Assembly (NCBI GenBank): GCA_963663495.1
Contig: OY760427.1
Span: 3,472,001-3,536,000, forward strand
DNA length: 64,000 bases
Direction of reading: 5' to 3'
Source: G963663495 sp963663495
GTDB taxonomy: Bacteria; Bacteroidota; Rhodothermia; Rhodothermales; Bin80
The notes below the pieces were generated by a model, which did not search any database, was not told where the DNA came from, and saw only the letters and a list, made by a program, of their open reading frames with translations. Shown here piece after piece: positions 9,677-17,533 of the stretch; the first letter of the stretch is position 1, and the number at the start of each line of letters is the position of its first letter. The position numbers and the translations under genes are program-made.

Positions 9677-9901
9677 ATGGCCGAACTCCCCACCATTCTT
9701 GATGCCCCCAAGTATATTTTGGCAAATTCACGATATACGGTTACGCAACTGGAGCTTCAGAAGCTGCTATACCTGGCTCAAATGCAACACTTGGGCGAGC
9801 ACGGGACGCCCTTAATGTTGGCACGATTTGAAGCGTGGCAATATGGTCCGGTAAACAGGCCTCTCTACGGTGCCTTAAGCATTATCCTCCCTTATTCATA
9901 A
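9677..9901 (+). pseudogene. Panacea-domain (SocA/GepA-like) antitoxin, truncated
   Basis: The frame starts MAELPTILDAPKYILANS and contains LELQKLLYLAQMQHLGEHG and FEAWQYGPVNRPLY, which define the N-terminal Panacea domain (formerly DUF4065). This domain is found in antitoxins that neutralise many unrelated toxins. After about 68 residues it runs into the repeat at 9886 and stops, losing roughly half of a normal-length protein. No toxin gene remains nearby. The upstream palindrome is probably its old operator. Confidence 0.75.
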
Positions 9902-10052
9902 GGGAGTTAAGTGGCGGGGAATCGTCGTTTAATATTATGGTGTAATATGTTGACTATACACGGTTTGAATGGGATCCTGTGCGACGCTCAATCGCTTAGA
10001 AACCCCAATACCCATTCACCCTGTAACACACCCGATGCAAGATCCCAAATCC
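9886..10052 (+). repeat. Repeat R, copy 1 (inverted relative to copy 2)
   Basis: About 165 bp nearly identical, in reverse orientation, to 51286-51452. It starts with the hairpin CTCCCTTATTCATAAGGGAG (8-bp stem, 4-base loop), then GGGAGTTAAGTGGCGGGG, which resembles an IS1595-type terminus. It truncates the Panacea gene on the left and is cut by an IS66 end (GTAAGCG) at 10053 on the right. It contains no gene of its own. Confidence 0.6.
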
Positions 10053-10651
10053 GTAAGCGTGCGGTGAAGTACAGGGTAGCGGGCTTTTTGGCGGTTTTGG
10101 CGGGTACAGTGTGGTTAGAAGGAGGAGAGCATGTGGGCTTGCCCGATCTGGACGATTCGGCGTCCGGCAGCTAGGCGGCCTTACCCCAGTGGGCTTGCCG
10201 TGCCTGTTTCCAATGATGGGGCAATAGCGCTGCTATGTCCTCGGCAGGATGTGTCGGGATGCGCTGGAATACTTCCATGAGCCATTCCATTGGGTTGACG
10301 TCGTGGAATTTGCAGGTTCCAAGGAGCGAATAGACCACGGCACCCCGCTGGGATGCATCATGGGATCCTGCGAACATGTAGTTCTTCCTACCAATAGCCA
10401 GTGGCCGTATCGCATTCTCAACCAGATTATTGTCCAACTAAACACGGCCCTCATCCAGATATCGGGTCAGCCTTTGCCATCGGCCAAGCGTGTACTGGGT
10501 CGCCTTGGCCCACGGGCTCTTGGGTAAACCATTATTCACCTCCAGCCACGGCTTCAGCTCCTCCAGTACAGGTCCGGCCCGTTCCTGTCGCAGTTGCTGA
10601 CGAACATCCGCACTCGCACCCGTTTTGCGTAGCCAACGCTCTATGAGGTAG
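10053..10651 (-). mobile_element. IS66-family end fragment with tnpC remnant
   Basis: Starts with GTAAGCGTGCGGTGAAGTAC, the same terminus as at 3172, so this is the outer (3') end of an IS66 copy in reverse orientation. It carries only the last part of tnpC and is cut at 10651/10652 by the IS256-like element A. Confidence 0.75.
10171..10650 (-). pseudogene. IS66 transposase (TnpC) C-terminal fragment with TAG
   Basis: Contains RQERAGPVLEELKPWLE, PKSPWAKATQYTLGRW and RLTRYLDEGRV, then an in-frame TAG at 10438-10440, then LDNNLVENAIRPLAIGRKN and FAGSHDASQRGA. These are the conserved C-terminal blocks of the IS66 DDE transposase. The glutamate of the usual GRVE/I-DNN context is what the TAG replaces, so a single G-to-T change could explain it. 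The N-terminal two thirds are missing, cut by element A. Confidence 0.8.
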
Positions 10652-11255
10652 GGCGGCGTGCCATTCCTTGTTGGCTGAAAATCCGGTCGGTGCCGGCTGG
10701 AGCGGCTATAATGTACAGATTCTGCGCTCATCCTGAAACCCCTGATTGTAGTTCTGATCAAAGAATTATGAACTTTCGCAGCGGTTATCAAGCCCGCAAG
10801 TATCTGCCGCGTGATTTACGGTGTCGTTGCCGTGTTGCAGGCAGATTCAGGCGCGTTTTTCCTTACTGAACAGCCTATATGAGCCCTTTTTGCACGCGCT
10901 GACACCGCGGTAGCGGATTCAAGCGTACCATCTGCAGGTATGCTAACCTTCCACGCGGGTGTAACGACCTAAACGCGCCATCCAATACCGCACGCATCGT
11001 ACCACGATCGAACTCCTGTTCCGGCAGTAGGCAGTCTTATTGGCAGGACTGATCACTGTACGCGTGATTTACGGCGTCGTTGGCGCGTTTTCGGCGGTTT
11101 TGGGTGCTATTCAGTCCGGTGAACGTCTGAGAACAGCCCTTTTGGGCGCTCCGATACGGCTTTGGCGGGGGCATGCATGTCCTCCGCTCATGGCGAGTGA
11201 CGCGGTACATCGTCTACAGAGGCCTTACACCGCGCCTCTATAGCGCTATTACCCC

Positions 11256-11465
11256 CTAATTGGCGGCCGAACCTGTCACATAGCACGATCCAGCACCCAT
11301 TATCGCACGCACCGTGGCATTGCACGACCGTATCCATCTTTCAGCTTGCATCGTGCCAAGATGCTCTACTAACAGCTTCAGGGAATCGATCCCCGTGTCT
11401 AGTATCTTCTGGAGACCCTCCGGTAATGTGCCGGGGTTTTCTATCTGCATGACATCTCTGGACAT
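11256..11465 (-). pseudogene. IS256-family transposase stub (element A)
   Basis: The first 40 codons match the element B transposase (MSRDVMQIENPGTLPEGLQK onward to LGTMQ), then the deletion joins them to non-coding element sequence, giving a meaningless tail. No catalytic residue remains. Element A cannot mobilise itself. Confidence 0.85.
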
Positions 11466-11510
11466 AGGTCAGTTATCGTTTGTCTGATTGATGGAAGGAA
11501 ACAATGCTGA

Positions 11511-12521
11511 TCACATTGCTGAAAGATACGCAGCGCGGGGCAATCTTCGCATATGTGACTCGATCTCAAGAAGCAACAACGCCAGACAAGCACGGCGCTT
11601 GTCTGGCGGCATCCACAAGCGAACATCGCGTAGCCGCCGCACCAGCTTCTTGGAGACATGGGCCACACAACGAGTACTTCGAAGGCTCGGACTCAACTGT
11701 TCATACAGTCCTGTCCGGTGCAGTGTCAGCGTCCTATCCAGACCCCGCAAGAGCCACCGGGCCGCAGACCGGTTACACACCAAAAGGTCCGTATGGATCT
11801 GCATCAACGCTGCATGCGCCACCTTCGGATCCGGCACGGCGAAAGCACGCGTGATCGCCCCCCGAATGCGCTGCCCGTCCTGCTCGGACAGATAACTCAC
11901 TACACGCGTGCGCTTGTGCATCTGGCAGTGTTGCTGCTGCATACCAGTACCCAAGCACTCTTGCAGTACGCCGGTCAGCGATGTTACATCAGGAGTGATG
12001 CAGAAGAGCCCCCGATCTGCGCACAAACCGAGCTCCAACAAGCCTTGTAACAAGTGTTGCACGCGCTCCGCATCGTGCAACGGAGCCTCCACAAAGCCCA
12101 GAATGCGCCGATAACCCTCAATGGTAGCGGCCATGCACACGACTATGGGTCGCCCCCACACTTCCACGGCATCAAGCCAAAGGATTACGTGCTCTTCTTC
12201 ACACAACGGGCGCGTATCAAACACCTGCCGCGCCTGCTCGCACGCCGCAGCATCATCATCGTACCCCAATGCCAAACCTCCCGGAGACTCTGGAGCACGG
12301 ACGATGTTTTCCTCCTCGGAAGGTGCTTCTGCCAACTGCTCCCCAGTGCCGTCTGGAGCCGCATTATCCGACGGAAGCATAACATCCTCTTCCAGACTAG
12401 ACGTCAACTGCTGCACACACTGGGTGAGGCGCCGCAACAAGTCAAATTGCAGCTGCCGACCGGACGCGCCGGCATGACGCAGCCCCTGAATGAGCTGCGA
12501 TAAATCATCTGATAAACTCAT
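11511..12521 (-). CDS. Transposase-like accessory protein of the IS256-like element (copy A)
   Basis: 336 residues, nearly identical to the element B protein at 16049-17110 but with a changed, earlier end: where B reads CAAGATCC, A has TATCTTTC followed by a TGA. An in-frame run (LES) present in B near residue 80 is absent here. The region from about residue 113 onward is colinear with the IS256 transposase catalytic domain but lacks the second and third catalytic acids (see copy B). The ORF is intact although the transposase beside it has been lost, which is suggestive but not proof of selection. Confidence 0.7.
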   Translation of the reverse strand: MSLSDDLSQLIQGLRHAGASGRQLQFDLLRRLTQCVQQLTSSLEEDVMLPSDNAAPDGTGEQLAEAPSEEENIVRAPESPGGLALGYDDDAAACEQARQVFDTRPLCEEEHVILWLDAVEVWGRPIVVCMAATIEGYRRILGFVEAPLHDAERVQHLLQGLLELGLCADRGLFCITPDVTSLTGVLQECLGTGMQQQHCQMHKRTRVVSYLSEQDGQRIRGAITRAFAVPDPKVAHAALMQIHTDLLVCNRSAARWLLRGLDRTLTLHRTGLYEQLSPSLRSTRCVAHVSKKLVRRLRDVRLWMPPDKRRACLALLLLEIESHMRRLPRAAYLSAM

Positions 12522-12619
12522 AAGTGATCACGGATCCGTATGGTGAAAAGGCTTAGGAAACCCAAGCCAACACCGAACCACAAATCACTTTTTCAGCCAA
12601 CAAGGAATGGCACGCCGCC

Positions 12620-12926
12620 ACCGTGACCGAGCATGTGGAGGAAGCGAGTGCACCGGTGAGCCAGAAACCTCCAGACTCATGACGTATGGTCCCTTCATAA
12701 CGGTTGAGATAGCGTACTCCAGATGGAGCCACCAGAGCTACAACCGATGGAAACAATCCGGGATAGACCGCGGCAGAACACCAGGCAAAAAGGGACTCAA
12801 ACCACCCTAAACCAACTCCAACCGATCCGGTAAATCTCACCATCCATTGCTCCCGAAAAAAACGGTCCAAATATGGCCACGGGAGAATTCCGTAAGTTTG
12901 TAGCACTACGAAATGGCGAAGTTAGG
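12620..12926 (+). mobile_element. IS1634-family right-end fragment
   Basis: Carries the last codons of an IS1634-type transposase (VTEHVEEASAPVSQKPPDS and stop) and about 240 bp of 3' flank ending in ATGGCGAAGTTAGG, the inverted repeat seen intact at 51090-51103. It is homologous to 50783-51103. Element A borders it directly, so the rest of this IS copy is gone. Confidence 0.8.
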
Positions 12927-13181
12927 GTAAGTGAAGCCAGAGCCAGTGAATTAGAGCAGAAAAATAAGCAGAGGTACCATTACGCGGGGCAATTCGTAAG
13001 TATATCTATGTGGTCTCTTGCGTTCGTCTCGGTAATGATTGCCTTAAGCGGAGTCAATTTGTTTAGCCTGAGCGATACCGTCAATATGGCATTGTTAGGA
13101 ACAGCACTTTCAACGGTATTCGCTCCAGCCTACTTACTCGCGAGATATCTATTTCCCAAACACAGAGGCGATCCTGATTAG
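12873..13181 (+). pseudogene. Two-transmembrane small protein, N-terminus replaced by IS1634 end
   Basis: The first ~18 codons (MATGEFRKFVALRNGEVR) lie inside the IS1634 terminus and recur at 51049, so they are not native. The remainder has a charged stretch (ASELEQKNKQRYH) and two membrane segments (VSISMWSLAFVSVMIALSGV and ALLGTALSTVFAPAYLLAR), ending RYLFPKHRG. This resembles a widespread family of small membrane proteins with a YLFP-basic ending and unknown function. The original start was probably destroyed by the IS insertion, although the open frame could still be expressed from the IS side. Confidence 0.5.
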
Positions 13182-13430
13182 GCGGTAGTCGCCGCGACAA
13201 GCGCCCTTGCGCAACCCGCGGCCCCAACGGAAGTTGAGCTCCAGAGCGATCTTCTTACCACGTTCCATAGGATCGCAGCGATTGTGGCGAGGCGGCGTGC
13301 CATTCCTTGTTGGCTGAAAATCCGGTCGGTGCCGGCTGGAGCGGCTATAATGTACAGATTCTGCGCTCATCCTGACACCCCTGATTGTAGTTCTGATCAA
13401 AGAATTATGAACTTTCGCAGCGGTTATCAA

Positions 13431-14806
13431 GCCCGCAAGTATCTGCCGCGTGATTTACGGTGTCGTTGCCGTGTTGCAGGCAGATTCAGGCGCGTTTTTC
13501 CTTACTGAACAGCCTATATGAGCCCTTTTTGCACGCGCTGACACCGCGGTAGCGGATTCAAGCACACCATCTGCAGGTATGCTAACCTTCCACGCGGGGG
13601 TAACGACCTAAACGCGCCAATCCTATCATCCAATACCGCACGCATCGTACCACGATCGAACTCCTGTTCCGGCAGTAGGCAGTCTTATTGGCAGGACTGA
13701 TCACTGTACGCGTGATTTACGGCCTCGTTGGCGCGTTTTCGGCGGTTTTGGGTGCTATTCAGTCCGGTGAACGTCTGAGAACAGCCCTTTTGGGCGCTCC
13801 GATACGGCTTTGGCTGGGGCATGCGTGTCCTCCGCTCATGGCGAGTGACGCGGTACATCGTCTACAGAGGCCTTACACCGCGCCTCTATAGCGCTATTAC
13901 CCCCTAATTGGCGGCCGAACCTGTCACATAGCACGATCCAGCACCCATTATCGCACGCACCGTGGCATTGCACGACCGTATCCATCTTTCAGCATATACT
14001 ATCGCTGCGTTGCTGTACGCGTTTCTACAGTAGAGCTGCTTACAGCTTCGGTGGTTTGTCCAGGATAATATTGTCCTGCTTAACGACTCCACCTCACTAA
14101 TTGACCTGCACGCATGATTTACGGCCTCGTTGGCGTGTTGCAGGCAGATTCAGGCACGTTTTTCCTTACTGAACAGCCTATATGAGCCCTTTTGCACGCA
14201 TGCACACCGTGGTAGCGGCTTCAAACGTGCCATCTGCAGGCATCGTGGACAGCCACGCGTGTATGTAGCAACGTAAACCCGTCAATCCTACCAACCACGC
14301 TACGATGCACCCTCCAATTCCGCACGCATCGTACCACGACCGAACTCATGTTCCGGCAAGCACTTATGGATCGTACGCGCTGCAATAATGCTGATGATAA
14401 TTACGACACCTTCCTGGTACAGGGTAGTCTTTTCACATTCGCCTTGGCTCCCTTGATGACTACCCCTCCACGCACAGCCGTAGGCTCCTTATTGGCCGGA
14501 TAGATCACCGTACGCGTGATTTACCGCCTCGTTGGCGTGTTTTCGGCACATTTGGACCCCATTTAGCCCGCTTACCGTCTGATGAGAGCCCTTCTGGGCC
14601 CTCCGATACGGCTTTGGCGGGGACATGCGTGCCCTCCAGATACATCTCCGCCTGCTCCGCTTATCGCGGAGTGACACGTTACATCGTCTACGGAGGCCTT
14701 ACATTACGCCTCTATAGCGCTGTTACCCCCCTAAGTGGCAGCCGAACCCGTCACACAGCACGATCCTGCCCCCATTATCGCACGCATCGTGGTACGGTAC
14801 ACGCTT
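13431..14806. repeat. Non-coding internal repeats of element B
   Basis: A long gene-free tail of the element. A block starting near 13441 (GTGATTTACGGTGTCGTTG) recurs near 14105, and a second block starting near 13690 (ACGCGTGATTTACGGCCTC) recurs near 14500, so the tail is a diverged tandem duplication of roughly 660-800 bp. The core GTGATTTACSGC-TCGTTG occurs four times (about 13450, 13710, 14113, 14516). Element A has one unit (10800-11330). No reading frame is conserved between units, so the repeats are probably structural, regulatory or RNA-encoding. Confidence 0.65.
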
Positions 14807-16045
14807 CTACAGTAGAACTGCTTGTAGTTCCGGCAGGTGGTCTGCACAGGGTAGGATCTTCATGCTCCATGTCTCCGACTCCCTATTCGCCATGGCTGCC
14901 CATCGTTGACGTTGACTCGAATTCATCCAACGCGCGACATTCCGGCATCGTTGAGCAATCAAACTGTTCAGGTTCTCCATGATGTTATTGGTCTGCAAAC
15001 TGCGTCCCAGTTCCTCCGCCACCCCCAGCCTATGGAGCGTCAAAGTCTCTTCCAACCCCTCAGACAAGCTGTTCGCTGCCTTGGGATGGGACTCCTTCAA
15101 CCCCTTTTTTATGCTCAGAAGCGCATCCTTTGCCTTGTCGTAATTCGGCTCGTCGTACGCCTGCTGCAACTCCCCCCGAACCCGCACCTTTTCGGCCTCT
15201 TTCTCAATGTAACTCACCACATTCTCTCGCTTATGCCAAGTACACCGCTGTACCTGTGCCTTATCACCAAATACCGCTTTCACCGCCTTCCGGAGCCCTT
15301 TGGAACCATCTAAGATGACCAAAAGCCCCTTATCATACCGCAGACCGCGATCAATCAAATCCTGCAGCAGCCCTTGTACCGCCTCGGCGTTCTCTGTCGC
15401 CGTCTCCACCATCCCTACTACTATCTTCTCGCCCGTCTCCGTAATCCCTACACAAATCAATACCTGCACCCCCTGAAAGTACTTGCCGTCCAGCAGCAAC
15501 GCTACAAACGTGTTCTCCGCCAAGTTACGCTCCTCCTGCTCCTTCAATACCTGTGCACTGTAACTCTTGTACTTGCGACTGATTGAGGAAGCGCTCAATC
15601 CAAAACTGCCAACAAACTCCGTTGCCACCTTCTTGTAGTTCCGCTGGCTAATACCATACACAATTTTCCGGGCGATACGCTCCACCATATTCGGATTCGG
15701 CTTGTGCAACAATTTGTAGGTCTCCAGAGGACGCGCTTTACCCTTCACCCGGTCCTGTACACGCGGCACACTCACCTTTACCCGCTCATCTCCAATCATG
15801 ATAGAGCCCGGTCTGCTCCCCCACCGCTCGTACCGCCCCTTGTGCTGCTTATTGTTGTCGCGCTTTCTGCGCACACCGCAGAGAGACTTTACCTCGGCTT
15901 CCATGACCGCAAGAAAAAACGCCAGTTGCATCGTGCCAAGATGCTCTACTAACAGCTTCAGGGAATCGATCCCCGTGTCTAGTATCTTCTGGAGACCCTC
16001 CGGTAGTGTGCCGGGGTTTTCTATCTGCATGACATCTTTGGACAT
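14807..16045 (-). CDS. IS256-family transposase
   Basis: 412 residues, normal for the family. The N-terminal part contains a basic DNA-binding region. The catalytic DDE residues are visible: D186 in LLLDGKYF, D246 in VILDGSKGL and E357 in NNIMENLNSL. The C-x2-H motif in QRCTWHKRENVVSY (about 268) is also typical of the IS256/Mutator group. The start ATG lies 3 bp after the stop of the upstream transposase-like gene, so translation is likely coupled. All conserved blocks are present and the frame is intact, so it is probably active. Confidence 0.9.
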   Translation of the reverse strand: MSKDVMQIENPGTLPEGLQKILDTGIDSLKLLVEHLGTMQLAFFLAVMEAEVKSLCGVRRKRDNNKQHKGRYERWGSRPGSIMIGDERVKVSVPRVQDRVKGKARPLETYKLLHKPNPNMVERIARKIVYGISQRNYKKVATEFVGSFGLSASSISRKYKSYSAQVLKEQEERNLAENTFVALLLDGKYFQGVQVLICVGITETGEKIVVGMVETATENAEAVQGLLQDLIDRGLRYDKGLLVILDGSKGLRKAVKAVFGDKAQVQRCTWHKRENVVSYIEKEAEKVRVRGELQQAYDEPNYDKAKDALLSIKKGLKESHPKAANSLSEGLEETLTLHRLGVAEELGRSLQTNNIMENLNSLIAQRCRNVARWMNSSQRQRWAAMANRESETWSMKILPCADHLPELQAVLL

Positions 16046-16048
16046 AGG

Positions 16049-17110
16049 TCAGTTATCGTTTGTCTGATTGATGGAAGGAAACAATGCTGATCGCATCGCT
16101 GGATCTTGCGCAGCGCGGGGCAATCTTCGCATATGTGACTCGATCTCAAGAAGCAACAACGCCAGACAAGCACGGCGCTTGTCTGGCGGCATCCACAAGC
16201 GAACATCGCGTAGTCGCCGCACCAGCTTCTTGGAGACATGGGCCACACAACGAGTACTTCGAAGGCTCGGACTCAACTGTTCATACAGTCCTGTCCGGTG
16301 CAGTGTCAGCGTCCTATCCAGACCCCGCAAGAGCCACCGGGCCGCAGACCGGTTACACACCAAAAGGTCCGTATGGATCTGCATCAACGCTGCATGCGCC
16401 ACCTTCGGATCCGGCACGGCGAAAGCACGCGTGATCGCCCCCCGAATGCGCCGCCCGTCCTGCTCGGACAGATAACTCACTACACGCGTGCGCTTGTGCA
16501 TCTGGCAGTGTTGCTGCTGCATACCGGTACCCAAGCACTCTTGCAGTACGCCGGTCAGCGAGGTCACATCAGGAGTGATGCAGAAGAGCCCCCGATCTGC
16601 GCACAAACCGAGCTCCAACAAGCCTTGTAACAAGTGTTGCACGCGCTCCGCATCGTGCAACGGAGCCTCCACAAAGCCCAGAATGCGCCGATAACCCTCA
16701 ATGGTAGCGGCCATGCACACGACTATGGGTCGCCCCCACACTTCCATGGCATCAAGCCAAAGGATTACGTGCTCTTCTTCACACAACGGGCGCGTATCAA
16801 ACACCTGCCGCGCCTGCTCGCACGCCGCAGCATCATCATCGTACCCCAATGCCAAGCCTCCCGGAGACTCCAGAGACTCTGGAGCACGGACGCTATTTTC
16901 CTCCTCGGAAGGTGCTTCTGCCAACTGCTCCCCAGTGCCGTCTGGAGCCGCATTATCCGACGGAAGCATAACATCCTCTTCCAGACTAGACGTTAACTGC
17001 TGTACACACTGGGTGAGGTGCCGCAACAAGTCAAATTGCAGCTGCCGACCGGACGCGCCGGCATGACGCAGCCCCTGAATGAGCTGCGATAAATCATCTG
17101 ATAAACTCAT
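16049..17110 (-). CDS. Catalytically dead transposase-like accessory protein (copy B)
   Basis: 353 residues. Residues 1-110 are a unique acidic region. From about residue 113 it aligns with the neighbouring transposase: ILWLDAMEVWG with LLLDGKYFQG, CITPDVTSL with VILDGSKGL, CQMHKRTRVVSYL with CTWHKRENVVSYI, and LTLHRTGLYEQLSPSL with LTLHRLGVAEELGRSL. The first catalytic aspartate is kept (D120). The second position is P180 with an aspartate one residue later, and the catalytic glutamate is A290. Thus it is an ancient paralogue without an intact DDE triad, plausibly a DNA-binding partner or regulator. It is first in the element operon, 3 bp upstream of the transposase. Confidence 0.75.
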   Translation of the reverse strand: MSLSDDLSQLIQGLRHAGASGRQLQFDLLRHLTQCVQQLTSSLEEDVMLPSDNAAPDGTGEQLAEAPSEEENSVRAPESLESPGGLALGYDDDAAACEQARQVFDTRPLCEEEHVILWLDAMEVWGRPIVVCMAATIEGYRRILGFVEAPLHDAERVQHLLQGLLELGLCADRGLFCITPDVTSLTGVLQECLGTGMQQQHCQMHKRTRVVSYLSEQDGRRIRGAITRAFAVPDPKVAHAALMQIHTDLLVCNRSAARWLLRGLDRTLTLHRTGLYEQLSPSLRSTRCVAHVSKKLVRRLRDVRLWMPPDKRRACLALLLLEIESHMRRLPRAAQDPAMRSALFPSINQTNDN

Positions 17111-17217
17111 AAGTGATCATGGATCCGTATGGTGAAAAGGCTTAGGAAACCCAAGCCAACACCGAACCAATAATCACTTTTTCAGCCAACAAGGAATGGC
17201 ACGCCGCCTTGTGGCGA

Positions 17218-17533
17218 CAAACGGACCCCATTGTCTCGGACTGTTTGGGAGCACTAGCACGTGTTACCTTCGCATCCGCATGTATAGACGGTCTGTGCGC
17301 TACAGGGACTGCCAGGTTGGGCTCAGGCCGCGATCCGCGCTCTGTTTGTGCCCCCAATTGCTAATTCCAGTTCCGCCAAACTACCTTGTGGCACAGTCTA
17401 CGTCTGGATTCCTGTCTTTCGTGCACCATAGGCGATAATTGAACTCACGTCAGTGTAAGCACCCCGAATAGCCGAGGACACGCTACCGCCTATTGTCCAT
17501 GGACAGCTATCAGCTCATTGCCATAGGCATATG
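17218..17533. other. Gene-free stretch right of element B
   Basis: This is the continuation of the sequence interrupted by element B. Joining it to 13182-13290 gives an uninterrupted minus-strand frame of about 100 codons (ERGKKIALELNFRWGRGLRK), which I do not recognise; it may be a lost gene or chance. Nothing else is visible. Confidence 0.3.

Larger units (their letters stand above)
10652..12619 (-). mobile_element. IS256-like element A, internally deleted
   Basis: 1,968 bp bounded by inverted repeats of about 30 bp beginning GGCGGCGTGCCATTCCTTG, identical to those of element B. Compared with B it lacks the interior from just after the first repeat block to codon 40 of the transposase. It keeps one non-coding block, a transposase N-terminal stub and the upstream transposase-like gene. 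No target duplication is present: the left side abuts IS66 tnpC, the right side IS1634 sequence (ACCGTGACC). It is therefore probably a recombinant of two differently inserted copies. Confidence 0.85.
13291..17208 (-). mobile_element. IS256-like element B, complete, with 9-bp target duplication
   Basis: 3,918 bp, far longer than usual IS256 members (about 1.3-1.5 kb). Inverted repeats of about 30 bp begin GGCGGCGTGCC on the left and end GGCACGCCGCC on the right. TTGTGGCGA occurs immediately outside both ends (13282-13290 and 17209-17217), a perfect 9-bp duplication. Contents on the minus strand are a transposase-like gene (16049-17110), the transposase (14807-16045), then about 1.4 kb of repeated non-coding sequence up to the left end. 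The perfect duplication suggests fairly recent insertion. Confidence 0.9.

Noticed and set aside
11488..12503. Several plus-strand frames opposite the accessory gene of element A
   Set aside because: They recur opposite the same gene in element B and have no family similarity; they are shadows of the minus-strand gene.
13431..14806. CRISPR array
   Set aside because: The repeats are hundreds of bases long, few and diverged, without regular short spacers; no cas gene is nearby.
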